A DNA stretch of 64,000 nucleotides from Nocardia caishijiensis NBRC 108228 (GTDB taxonomy: Bacteria > Actinomycetota > Actinomycetes > Mycobacteriales > Mycobacteriaceae): contig NZ_BDBE01000029.1 of assembly GCF_001612825.1 (NCBI RefSeq), forward strand, positions 1-64,000. The letters are read 5' to 3'. This document shows, piece after piece, positions 11,406 through 19,629 of this stretch. Under the pieces are notes generated by a model. It did no database searches. It worked only from the letters and a program-made list of their open reading frames with translations, and was not told where the DNA came from. Position 1 is the first letter of the stretch. Each line of letters begins with the position of its first letter. A program made the translations under genes and the position numbers.

Positions 11406-13283
11406 CTACTCGACCGTGACGGACTTGGCCAGGTTGCGCGGCTTGTCGACGTCGTAGCCGCGCGCCTGCGCCACTTCGGCGGCGAAGATCTGCAGCGGAA
11501 CCGTCGACAGCAGCGGCTGGAACAGGGTCGGAGCGGCCGGGATCTCGATGAGGTCGTCGGCGAACGGGCGGACCGTGTCGTCGCCCTCCTCCGCGATGAC
11601 GATCGTGCGCGCCCCACGGGCCTGGATCTCGCGAATGTTGCTGAGCAGCTTGGAATGCAGCACCGCGCGGCCCTTCGGCGACGGCATCACCACGATCACC
11701 GGCAGCCCGTCCTCGATCAGCGCGATCGGCCCGTGCTTGAGCTCGCCCGCCGCGAAACCCTCGGCATGCATATAGGCCAGTTCCTTGAGCTTGAGCGCGC
11801 CCTCGAGCGCCACCGGGTAACCCACGTGGCGCCCCAGGAACAGCACCGTCGGCACGTGCGCCAGCTCGCGGGCGATGGCACGCACCTGCGGCGCGGTCTC
11901 GAGCACGCGGGCGATCAGCTTCGGCATCGACTCGAGTTCGGCGAACTCACGCGCCACCTCGTCGGGGTACTTGGTGCCGCGCGCCTGCGCCAAGGCCAGG
12001 CCGACGAGATAGTTCGCGGCCACCTGCGCCAGGAACGCCTTCGTCGAGGCCACCCCGATCTCGGGGCCGGTGCGGGTGTAGATCACCGCGTCGGACTCGC
12101 GCGGGATCTGGGCGCCGTTGGTGTTGCAGATCGCGAGCACCCGCGCCTTCTGCTCCTTGGCGTGACGCACCGCTTCCAGCGTGTCGGCGGTCTCCCCCGA
12201 CTGCGAGACCGCGACCACCAGCGTCGAGCGGTCCAGAACCGGGTCGCGGTAACGGAATTCGCTGGCCAGCTCCACTTCCACCGGCACCCGCGTCCAGTGC
12301 TCGATGGCGTACTTGGCCAGCAGACCCGCGTGGTAGGAGCTGCCACACGCCACCACGAACACCTTGTCGAATTCGCGCAGCTCCTGGTCGGCGAGGCGCT
12401 GCTCGTCGAGCACGATCCGCCCGCCGTTCTCGTCGACGACGAAATGCCCGATCAGAGTGTCGGCGACAGCGGTCGGCTGCTCCTCGATCTCCTTGAGCAT
12501 GAAGTAGTCGTGCCCGCCCTTCTCGGCGGCGGCCAGATCCCAGTCGATGGTGAACGGCCTGCTCGTCACGTCGGTATCGCCGTCGAAGTCGGTGACGGTG
12601 TAACCGTCGGCGGTGATGACCACGGCCTGATTCTGGCCGAGCTCCACGGCTTCGCGGGTGTGCTCGATGAACGCGGTGACATCGGAGGCGATGAACATCT
12701 CACCCTGCCCGACCCCGACGACCAGCGGCGTCGACTGCCGCGCCGCGACGATCGTGCCCGGATGATCGGCATGGGTGAACACCAGCGTGAACGCGCCGTC
12801 GAGGCGGCGAAGCACGGCGAGCACGCTCGCGGTGAAGTCACCGGCGGTCGGCCCCTCGGCGTACGCGCGGGCCACCAGATGCACCGCGACCTCGGTGTCG
12901 GTGTCGCTGCGCAGCTCGATCCCGGCGTCCTCGAGCTCGCGCCGCAGCGGTGCGAAGTTCTCGATGATGCCGTTGTGGACCACGGCGAGCTTGCCGGAGC
13001 AGTCGCGGTGCGGGTGGGCGTTGCGGTCGGTCGGCGCGCCGTGCGTGGCCCAGCGCGTATGGCCCATTCCGCTGGTCCCGGCGAATTTCGCGGCGCCCGC
13101 TTCGTCGAGTTCGGCTTCCAGATTCGCCAGCCGACCCGCCTTGCGTTCGACCGCGATCCCCCCGTTTCCGTCGAGAATCGCCACCCCCGCGGAGTCGTAG
13201 CCCCGGTACTCCATGCGACGCAGCGCGTCGACGACAACGCCGAGCGCATCCCGGTATCCGACGTAGCCAACGATTCCGCACAT
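11406..13283 (-). CDS. glmS: Glutamine-fructose-6-phosphate aminotransferase GlmS
   Basis: A 625-residue enzyme making glucosamine-6-phosphate, the first step to UDP-GlcNAc. The Ntn glutaminase domain starts MCGIVGYVGYRDA with the nucleophile Cys2; two SIS sugar-isomerase domains follow (ACGSSYHAG and QSGETADTLEAV in the first), and the C-terminus ends DKPRNLAKSVTVE, as is usual. GlmM, the next pathway enzyme, is encoded at 19630-20967. No glmS ribozyme-like leader is possible, because the upstream gap is only 36 bases and the gene appears leaderless. Confidence 0.96.
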   Translation of the reverse strand: MCGIVGYVGYRDALGVVVDALRRMEYRGYDSAGVAILDGNGGIAVERKAGRLANLEAELDEAGAAKFAGTSGMGHTRWATHGAPTDRNAHPHRDCSGKLAVVHNGIIENFAPLRRELEDAGIELRSDTDTEVAVHLVARAYAEGPTAGDFTASVLAVLRRLDGAFTLVFTHADHPGTIVAARQSTPLVVGVGQGEMFIASDVTAFIEHTREAVELGQNQAVVITADGYTVTDFDGDTDVTSRPFTIDWDLAAAEKGGHDYFMLKEIEEQPTAVADTLIGHFVVDENGGRIVLDEQRLADQELREFDKVFVVACGSSYHAGLLAKYAIEHWTRVPVEVELASEFRYRDPVLDRSTLVVAVSQSGETADTLEAVRHAKEQKARVLAICNTNGAQIPRESDAVIYTRTGPEIGVASTKAFLAQVAANYLVGLALAQARGTKYPDEVAREFAELESMPKLIARVLETAPQVRAIARELAHVPTVLFLGRHVGYPVALEGALKLKELAYMHAEGFAAGELKHGPIALIEDGLPVIVVMPSPKGRAVLHSKLLSNIREIQARGARTIVIAEEGDDTVRPFADDLIEIPAAPTLFQPLLSTVPLQIFAAEVAQARGYDVDKPRNLAKSVTVE

Positions 13284-13291
13284 GGTCCACT

Positions 13292-13297
13292 ACCCTA
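13292..13297 (-). promoter_or_regulatory. Putative -10 box of glmS (leaderless)
   Basis: On the minus strand TAGGGT fits TANNNT and lies 8 bases upstream of the glmS ATG. It shares a 36-base gap with the divergent promoter of the next gene. Confidence 0.35.
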
Positions 13298-13304
13298 CTG
13301 ATCG

Positions 13305-13310
13305 GATAGT
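13305..13310 (+). promoter_or_regulatory. Putative -10 box of the 13320 gene (leaderless)
   Basis: GATAGT ends 9 bases before the GTG start at 13320. There is no ribosome site between them, suggesting a leaderless transcript. Confidence 0.35.
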
Positions 13311-13319
13311 CTTCACGCC

Positions 13320-14174
13320 GTGTCGGACTCCGTGAAATCGCTCCTGAGCACCCTGTCCATGCGCGGTCCTCACCGGGTGTTGCGTGGCAACCTCGGCATC
13401 GCCGGTCAACCCGGTGTCGTGTACACCCCCGAGTCCGGGCTGAACCTGCCCGCCGTCGCGTTCGCGCACAGCTGGCTGACCAGCGCCGAGAACTACAAGG
13501 GCCTGCTCGAGCACGTCGCGTCGTGGGGTTTCGTCGTCGCCGCCCCCGACACCGAACGCGGACCGATTCCGTCACATCTCGACCTGGCCACCGACTTGCT
13601 CACCACCCTCGACATCGTGAGCAAGGTCCGTCTCGGCGACGGAACCATCAGCGTCCACCCCGACCGCCTCGCCCTGGCCGGGCACGGCATGGGTGCGGGC
13701 GCCGCCGTCCTCGCCGCCGCCCAGCGTCCCGTCGCCACCGTCGCCGCCCTTTTCCCCGCGCCGACCTCCCCCGCCGCGGAGAACATCGCCCCCGACCTCG
13801 ACACCCCAGCCCTCATCCTGGCCGGAACGGACCTCGACTCCATCAACTCCAATGTCCGCCCCCTGGCCACCGCCTGGTCGGGCCCCTGCCTCCTCCGCCG
13901 CCTCGACGGCGCCACCCACAACGGCATCATCGAGGGCCGCCGCCTCTTCGCCGCCCTCGGCGCCGGCCGCTACGAATACAAGACCGACAAGGCCACCCGC
14001 GCCCTGCTCACCGGCTACCTACTCGCCACCATCCAGGGCGACAAGAAATACAAGCCCTTCGTCGACCCCGAAGCCGCGATCCCCCACACCACGGTCATCG
14101 ACCCCCACGCCGAGGTCGAAGTGGAAGCCCCCAAACTGTCCATCGGCACGGTCGCCAAACTCATCAAGGGCTGA
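13320..14174 (+). CDS. Alpha/beta hydrolase-fold protein lacking the nucleophile Ser
   Basis: A 284-residue protein from the GTG at 13320. The overall layout follows dienelactone hydrolase/cutinase-like alpha/beta hydrolases: VVYTPESGLNLPAVAFAH at the oxyanion region, the elbow at 119-125, an acid in ILAGTDLDS and a His in GATHNGI. The elbow reads LAGHGMGAG, so the nucleophile position (residue 123) is Gly instead of Ser. It may be non-catalytic or work differently. By position next to glmS it corresponds, from memory, to the M. tuberculosis gene Rv3438. Function is unknown. Confidence 0.8.
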   Translation: MSDSVKSLLSTLSMRGPHRVLRGNLGIAGQPGVVYTPESGLNLPAVAFAHSWLTSAENYKGLLEHVASWGFVVAAPDTERGPIPSHLDLATDLLTTLDIVSKVRLGDGTISVHPDRLALAGHGMGAGAAVLAAAQRPVATVAALFPAPTSPAAENIAPDLDTPALILAGTDLDSINSNVRPLATAWSGPCLLRRLDGATHNGIIEGRRLFAALGAGRYEYKTDKATRALLTGYLLATIQGDKKYKPFVDPEAAIPHTTVIDPHAEVEVEAPKLSIGTVAKLIKG

Positions 14175-14223
14175 CAACCCTCCCCTGCCCGCCCGATCGG
14201 TCTCGGCGGCCTCGGTTACCGGC

Positions 14224-14706
14224 TCAGTCCAACCAGGTCGAGCGGCGGTAGTACTCGGCCTCCGGGTCGTCGTCGTCCGACGGGGCGACCCGGGATTGCG
14301 CCTGGCGGGCCGCCTTCGCGCGCGCGATCGCCGCACGGATCTCGGCCTGACGCTGTTGTTCCTCGGTCAGATTCGGATCCGGCGCCATCGGCTGTGGCAT
14401 GGCGGTCGGCGCGGGAACCGGGGTGAATTCCCTTGGCGGGTAGCCGAAGTCCGGTGGTGCCGGGCGGGTGAGGGCCTGCCGCTGCTGTTCGGCGATGGCC
14501 TCCTGACGGGCGCGTTCCTCCGCTTCGAGGCGCTCGCGCTCCGCCGCTTCGGCGGCCTCCTGTGCGCGGGCCGCCTCGATCTCGGCCAGGATTTCGTGTC
14601 CGTTGTGGGCGGACAGGCTGGTCCGCAGCGCGTCGTACTCGTCGTCCAGGATTCGCACCCGGCGCAGGAACTCGTGCGCCCCCTCCTCGATCCTCGATCG
14701 ACTCAT
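14224..14706 (-). CDS. Hypothetical coiled-coil protein
   Basis: A 160-residue protein, not recognised. Residues ~40-80 are a charged Ala/Glu/Arg-rich helix that probably forms a coiled coil (EAAEAAERERLEAEERAR); a Pro-rich linker follows and then a second Ala-rich helix near 115-140. There is no signal peptide or membrane segment. It starts 22 bases after the WXG100-fusion gene and is probably the last gene of that minus-strand group, so a role linked to the type VII substrates is possible but only inferred. Confidence 0.7.
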   Translation of the reverse strand: MSRSRIEEGAHEFLRRVRILDDEYDALRTSLSAHNGHEILAEIEAARAQEAAEAAERERLEAEERARQEAIAEQQRQALTRPAPPDFGYPPREFTPVPAPTAMPQPMAPDPNLTEEQQRQAEIRAAIARAKAARQAQSRVAPSDDDDPEAEYYRRSTWLD

Positions 14707-14728
14707 CCCGCGATCCTCTCAGCTCGGC

Positions 14729-16309
14729 TCACAACGGACCCGCCTCGGCCAGTTGGGCACCGGAACCACCCGGCTCGATCGGCTGGCTCTCGGGGTACTG
14801 ACCGGCCCAATGTTCCCCGTCCTCTTCCGTATTCGAGCTCGTCGCCGGTGGACGCCCTGCCTGGGCGGGCACCTGCCCCTCCGACGCGTAGCCGTTCGCG
14901 TCGAGCGAACCGGTCGAGTTCTCGTCCACGGCCGAACCGTCCTCGCCCGCGTCCTCCTGACCGGCTTCGCCGGTGCCGGTGCCGGTTTCCGGCGTGCCCG
15001 AGCCGAGCACTCCACCCGACTGGTCGTCGGTGATCACCGGCACGCCGTTCTCGTCGAGAGTGAGCGCGTATTCGTGCGAATTACCCTGGGCGTCTTGCGT
15101 ACTGACCGTCAGCTGCCCCTCGGCATCGGTGGCGATACTCACCTGCGTGCCGTTCACATCGAACGTCGCACCACCGGCGAGCAAACTGTTCACCTGACTA
15201 GACAGCGACGCGAGACCTTCCTGCACCGAGGTGCTCAGCGAGGCCAAGCCGGTGCTCAGGGTTTCCGCCGTGGAGGTGACGAGAGACTCGAGCTGGCTCA
15301 CCGACGAGACCAGAGACGTGAGGCCGCTCATCACCTCGGTGACGGTGTCGGAGATCTCGCCCAGATCCAGACCGCTGTCGTCATCGTCGTCGTCATCATC
15401 TTTGTCGTCGTCTTTGTCGTCATCCGTATTCGCCGGAGTCGTCGACGGCGTATCGGTCGACGGATTGCCCGTGCTCGGATTACCGGACGACGGATCGCCG
15501 TTTCCAGGCTGTTGCACCAGAGTCTGCGGTTTGCTCGAATCCTGCGGCATCGGGTACGCCGCAGTATCCAAGCCATTCAAGGCCTCGACCAGCACGCCGT
15601 ACACTCGACGCACCTCGGTATCGACTTCCTTGCACAGCTGCACGAATTTGTCGTAGGTCGCCTCGACATGCGGTATGAACACCGTGGTCAACCATTCGAC
15701 CATCTTCTGTCCCTGCGAACTTCCCCGATTGAAGGTCAATTCGTTCAAACAGAAATCGATCTGGCTGCGACTCGCCCCGTTGCTGTCCTGCGTCGGGATA
15801 TCCGGCGTATTCGGCGACCAGAAACTCTGTACTGTCACGGCTTTGTGCCGCACGGCGGTCCGCAGCGCAGTCGCCACATAGCTCAACTCGAGTGAGATCG
15901 TCGCGGCCTCGATGCGGTCCTGCTCGACACGGACCAGCTGCGTATTGAGCATGTTCCACGCCGCGTCACCGGCCTGCCCCTGCCAGATCGAGGGCAGATT
16001 CGTGAGCTGGCTACGCTGCTCCTCGATTTCGCCCGGAACCTTGGACATCACCTTGTCGAGTGCCTGGGATATCCGCTCTATCGCCGCCAGGTCCATGTCG
16101 CGTTCAGCGTCGTACTTGGAATAGATCAGCGAGTTCATATCGGCCGCGCCGGTGATTTCCGCTCGCCCTGCTGTCCCGGTGAGTGCGAGGGCGCGCAGAT
16201 ATCGCGGCACATACTCGATGAAATACTGCAATCCCTCGGCACCGGCGTCGAGAAGATCGTCGGCACTGCCGGAATTCGGAATATTCGGCCACGAAGGTGT
16301 GTCAGCCAC
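14729..16309 (-). CDS. WXG100-domain fusion with acidic linker
   Basis: A 526-residue protein. The N-terminal helical part contains a type VII secretion-like WxG turn (SIWQGQAGDAAW, W109-G111) within a helical hairpin. A linker of Pro/Ser/Thr/Asn repeats leads to an Asp/Lys tract near 295-312 (about 16 Asp), then a Ser/Thr-rich helical segment (residues ~320-390) and a Gly/Glu-rich acidic tail. No signal peptide is seen. Its place between glmS and glmM and the order with the neighbouring 103-residue gene match Rv3439c-Rv3440c of M. tuberculosis from memory. It is a plausible type VII substrate; the acidic tract may bind cations. ESX-4 lies 31 kb away. Confidence 0.7.
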   Translation of the reverse strand: MADTPSWPNIPNSGSADDLLDAGAEGLQYFIEYVPRYLRALALTGTAGRAEITGAADMNSLIYSKYDAERDMDLAAIERISQALDKVMSKVPGEIEEQRSQLTNLPSIWQGQAGDAAWNMLNTQLVRVEQDRIEAATISLELSYVATALRTAVRHKAVTVQSFWSPNTPDIPTQDSNGASRSQIDFCLNELTFNRGSSQGQKMVEWLTTVFIPHVEATYDKFVQLCKEVDTEVRRVYGVLVEALNGLDTAAYPMPQDSSKPQTLVQQPGNGDPSSGNPSTGNPSTDTPSTTPANTDDDKDDDKDDDDDDDDSGLDLGEISDTVTEVMSGLTSLVSSVSQLESLVTSTAETLSTGLASLSTSVQEGLASLSSQVNSLLAGGATFDVNGTQVSIATDAEGQLTVSTQDAQGNSHEYALTLDENGVPVITDDQSGGVLGSGTPETGTGTGEAGQEDAGEDGSAVDENSTGSLDANGYASEGQVPAQAGRPPATSSNTEEDGEHWAGQYPESQPIEPGGSGAQLAEAGPL

Positions 16310-16354
16310 GAGTTGCTCCCCGAGCGCAGGGGGCGCAGTTCGATATGGCGCGCA

Positions 16355-16666
16355 TCAGAGGTTCACCCCGGCCGCGGTGATCTTCGAGACGCTGGCGTCA
16401 TCGGACGTGGCATAACTGTCCGCGCTGGTGGTCATCTGCGCCCCCGTTTTGTCGACCGCCGTCTGCCAGTTCTTCAACCAGGTCTCGACCTTCCCGATCA
16501 CGGCCCCGACCTTCGCCCCCTCGGCGCCGTATTCGCGCCCGGCCTGCTTGGCCGTGAAGGTCCACTTCGCATCGGCCGCGCACACCCCGATATCAGCCGC
16601 CGACGCCTTCAGATTCGACCCGGCCTTACGCAGGGCTGTCGGATCAACCGTTACTTGATCGCCCAC
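16355..16666 (-). CDS. EspC-like small type VII secretion-associated protein
   Basis: A 103-residue mostly helical protein starting MGDQVTVDPTALRKAG. The opening (VxPxxLRxxGxxL) and the length resemble EspC-type ESX secretion-associated proteins. It lacks a clear WxG turn. It lies 45 bases upstream of the WXG100-fusion gene in the same orientation, suggesting the two act together. The ATG is preceded by GGGAGGG. Assignment to the EspC family is by eye only. Confidence 0.65.
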   Translation of the reverse strand: MGDQVTVDPTALRKAGSNLKASAADIGVCAADAKWTFTAKQAGREYGAEGAKVGAVIGKVETWLKNWQTAVDKTGAQMTTSADSYATSDDASVSKITAAGVNL

Positions 16667-16749
16667 TGTCCCCTCCCTCGGTCACGCGCCGTTGGCGCAC
16701 TACTCACTTGGACGCACGCGGGCGCCCCTCGGTTCCCTCGAACCGGCCC

Positions 16750-17058
16750 CTACTTTCCCAGATTCCCCTGATCCGTCTTCCGCCACTCCGACGTCCCGTC
16801 CGGATGACGGTGGTACTCCCACGACGCGTAGTCCCCGTCGTCCTCGATCACCGTCACGTGGTCGGCCAAGCCGTCCTCGTCGTAGTCGGACCAGATGGTG
16901 GTGGAGTTGGGGTCGGTGTGGGTGAGGGAGTCGGCGACGCCGTCGGTGTCGAGGTCCTGGGAGGGAGAGTTGAGTTCGACGGGGCCGAGGCCGTCGAGGG
17001 GGGTATGGGCGTCGATGTCGGGTAGGCCGAAGCCGGGGATGTCGCCCGAGGTGACCAT
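16750..17058 (-). CDS. Small acidic protein with two Ca-binding-like loops
   Basis: A 102-residue protein with no signal peptide. Two Asp-rich loops, DLDTDGVADSLTHTD and DYDEDGLADHVTVIED, have the DxDxDGxxD pattern of dockerin/thrombospondin-type calcium loops. The rest is Gly/Pro/Asp-rich with a Trp-containing end (YASWEYHRH, SEWRKTD). From memory, similar proteins occur in Nocardia as a domain of unknown function. The ATG has AGGAG upstream. It may belong to the downstream type VII-like group. Confidence 0.72.
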   Translation of the reverse strand: MVTSGDIPGFGLPDIDAHTPLDGLGPVELNSPSQDLDTDGVADSLTHTDPNSTTIWSDYDEDGLADHVTVIEDDGDYASWEYHRHPDGTSEWRKTDQGNLGK

Positions 17059-17150
17059 GGCTCCTCCTCAAACGGGAAACTCGCGGATGACGGCGCGGTG
17101 GAACTCCACCATCCTGTCATCCGCGAGCGGTTCACGGCCACGTCGGGTTG

Positions 17151-17342
17151 TTATTTCTTGGGCATGATCAGCCACAGGATCAGGTAGAGCAGGAACTGGG
17201 GGCCGGGCAGCAGGCAGGAGGCGACGAAGGCGAGGCGGACGACGCTCGGGCTCCACCCGAAGTAGTCGGCGATGCCGCCACAGACGCCTGCGATCCATTT
17301 GTCGCTGGTCGATCGGGTGAAGCGGCGAGCGGGGGCAGTCAT
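17151..17342 (-). CDS. PspC-domain small membrane protein
   Basis: A 63-residue protein. The start is the ATG at 17342 (MTAPARRFTRSTSDKW), with AGGAAGG upstream. The motif IAGVCGGIADYFGWSP is the PspC (phage-shock protein C) signature, followed by one or two hydrophobic stretches (VVRLAFVASCLLPGPQFLLY). PspC proteins are membrane stress components. The gene is divergent from the ABC-F gene, 144 bases away. Confidence 0.85.
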   Translation of the reverse strand: MTAPARRFTRSTSDKWIAGVCGGIADYFGWSPSVVRLAFVASCLLPGPQFLLYLILWLIMPKK

Positions 17343-17486
17343 GATGGTGTGCCTTCCTGTCGAGCGGTTGTGACTCCACTGTGCCGTCGGGTGCCGCGCC
17401 CGGCATCGGTCGACAGACCCATCCGCACCCTGATTTCGACCCACCCCATCTCGGGGTCACACCCTGAGATCGGGCAGACTCGAGCG

Positions 17487-19127
17487 GTGAGCACGACATT
17501 GCACGCCAGCGGCCTGGCCGCGGGACACGCCGAGCGGACCCTGTTCGCCGACCTCGATTTCACCCTCGCCCCGGGTGATGTGATCGGGCTGGTCGGGGTG
17601 AACGGCGCGGGCAAGTCGACGTTGCTGCGGATGCTGGCCGAGCACGACGCGGGCGACGGCACGATCACCCTGAGCCCGCCCGACGCCACCGTCGGCTATC
17701 TGGCCCAGGAGCCGGAGCGCATCGAGGGCGAGACCGTACTCGAATTCCTTTCCCGCCGAACCGGAGTGGCGCATGCCCAGCGGGTGATGGACGACGCGGC
17801 CGAGCGCCTGGGCGAGGGCGGGGACGACGACTACTCCCCCGCGCTGGAACATTGGCTCGCCCTCGGCGGCGCGGACCTGGACCAGCGGGCCGAGGAAGTC
17901 GCGGCCGAACTCGGCCTCACCGACGGCTTGGCCGGTGGCCTCGACACCCCGATGACGGGTCTGTCGGGCGGTCAGGCGGCGCGTGCGGGTCTGGCGTCGG
18001 TGTTGTTGTCGCGCTTCGACATCCTGCTGCTCGACGAACCGACCAACGACCTCGATCTCGACGGCCTGGACCGGTTGGAACGTTTCGTCACCGGTGTGCG
18101 GGTGCCGCTGATGGTGATCAGTCACGATCGGGAGTTCCTGGCGCGCACCGTGAACCGCGTGCTGGAGCTGGATCTGGCGCAGCAGCAGTACGGTATGTAC
18201 GACGGTGGTTACGAGGCGTATCTCACCGAGCGGGAGATCGCCCGCAAACACGCTCGCGAACAGTTCGACGAATTCGCCGACACCAAGGCAGGTTTGGAGG
18301 CGCGCGCCCAGATGCAGCGCAACTGGCTCGAGCACGGTGTGCGCAATGCCCGGCGCAAGGGCAAGGACGACTCGGACAAGATGGGCCGCAAAACCCGCGC
18401 CGAATCCACCGAGAAGCAGGCCGCCAAGGCCCGGCAGACGCAGCGCCGCATCGAACGGCTCGAGGTGGTCGAGGAACCGCGCAAGGAGTGGGAGCTGCGG
18501 ATGGAGATCGCCACCGCCCCGCGCAGTGGTGCGGTCGTCGCCACCGTGAACAACGCGACGGTCACCCGTGGGGAGTTCACGCTGGGGCCGGTCACCACCC
18601 AGATCGACTGGGCCGACCGGATCGTGCTCACCGGTGCCAACGGGTCGGGTAAGTCGACCCTGCTCGGGCTGCTGCTCGGCAAGATCGCACCCGATTCCGG
18701 TTCTGCCGCTTTGGGTTCCGGTGTCGCCATCGGCGAGGTGGATCAGGCGCGTGGACTGTTCCGTGGGACCGAACGGCTGGTCGACACCTTCGGCGCGGCC
18801 ATGCCGGACTGGCCCGACGCCGATGTCCGCACGCTGCTGGCCAAGTTCGGGCTGCGCGGCCCGCATGTGATCCGTGCGTGCGACACGCTCTCACCGGGTG
18901 AACGCACCCGCGCGGCCCTTGCCCTACTCCAGGCGCGCGGGGTGAATCTGCTGGTCCTGGACGAACCGACCAACCACCTCGACCTGCCCGCCATCGAACA
19001 ACTCGAGCAGGCGGTCGAATCCTTCACGGGCACCCTGATTCTGGTGACGCACGACCGTCGCATGCTGGATTCTGTGCGGGCGACCCGCCGTTGGCACATG
19101 GCCGCCGGGCAGCTCAGCGAGAAGTAG
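17487..19127 (+). CDS. ABC-F family ATPase
   Basis: A 546-residue protein with two ABC ATPase domains and no membrane segments, the ABC-F design (ribosome-acting factors, including antibiotic-resistance members). Domain 1 has VGVNGAGKST (~39), LSGGQAARAG and ILLLDEPTNDLDL; domain 2 has TGANGSGKST, LSPGERTRAAL and LVLDEPTNHLDL. The linker between them is long and basic (QRNWLEHGVRNARRKGKDD), as in this family. The start is the GTG at 17487 (STTLHASGLAAGHAERTLF); the frame opens at 17148, but those residues overlap the divergent PspC gene. Resistance or a general translation role cannot be told apart. Confidence 0.9.
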   Translation: MSTTLHASGLAAGHAERTLFADLDFTLAPGDVIGLVGVNGAGKSTLLRMLAEHDAGDGTITLSPPDATVGYLAQEPERIEGETVLEFLSRRTGVAHAQRVMDDAAERLGEGGDDDYSPALEHWLALGGADLDQRAEEVAAELGLTDGLAGGLDTPMTGLSGGQAARAGLASVLLSRFDILLLDEPTNDLDLDGLDRLERFVTGVRVPLMVISHDREFLARTVNRVLELDLAQQQYGMYDGGYEAYLTEREIARKHAREQFDEFADTKAGLEARAQMQRNWLEHGVRNARRKGKDDSDKMGRKTRAESTEKQAAKARQTQRRIERLEVVEEPRKEWELRMEIATAPRSGAVVATVNNATVTRGEFTLGPVTTQIDWADRIVLTGANGSGKSTLLGLLLGKIAPDSGSAALGSGVAIGEVDQARGLFRGTERLVDTFGAAMPDWPDADVRTLLAKFGLRGPHVIRACDTLSPGERTRAALALLQARGVNLLVLDEPTNHLDLPAIEQLEQAVESFTGTLILVTHDRRMLDSVRATRRWHMAAGQLSEK

Positions 19128-19140
19128 GACACACCGTGGC

Positions 19141-19497
19141 CTAGGTATCGACACCCGCATCACGCTGCACCACAGCCGTTTCCGCCGCCCCGAACAGATC
19201 GATGTCGGAGCCGAGCTTGATCCCGACCAGCCCGGCGACGAGTGTGGCGAGCAGGATCGCGACCACCGCGATCAGCGACCGCGAGCGCGGCGAGGGACGT
19301 GGCACCGCCACCGCCCCGCCGCGCGCGGACTCCGCCTCCAACCGTTGACCGTATCCCTCGTCGCGAATCGGCACGGTCGGCGAATATCCCTGCGGCACTT
19401 CATGACAGCCCGGCCGACCACACGCCCCACCGCAGCGGTGCGGTTCGCCGTATTCGTAGTACTGATCCTGGTAGTTGCGGGCAGGCAGCGGCGCCAT
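19141..19497 (-). CDS. One-TM hypothetical membrane protein
   Basis: A 118-residue protein from the ATG at 19497 (AAGGGGGG upstream). The N-terminal cytoplasmic part is polar, with a short Cys/His cluster (HRCGGACGRPGCHE, residues ~20-33) that could bind a metal. One transmembrane helix (about 75-95, SLIAVVAILLATLVAGLVGI) precedes a short outer tail. It converges on the ABC-F gene. No family recognised. Confidence 0.7.
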   Translation of the reverse strand: MAPLPARNYQDQYYEYGEPHRCGGACGRPGCHEVPQGYSPTVPIRDEGYGQRLEAESARGGAVAVPRPSPRSRSLIAVVAILLATLVAGLVGIKLGSDIDLFGAAETAVVQRDAGVDT

Positions 19498-19629
19498 GGT
19501 CGGCCCCCCTTCGAATCGTGCTGCGCGCCGAATACTCCGGTGCGCCGAGCGAGCACACGCGCCGACGGGCACACAGGTCCTTACGGCGTACGCCGATAGT
19601 AGATGCAGCGGCGACGGCACGCCAGCGGA

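Noticed and set aside
15380..15430. Asp-codon repeat as a CRISPR or microsatellite element
   Set aside because: It is in frame inside a long coding gene and encodes an Asp/Lys tract.
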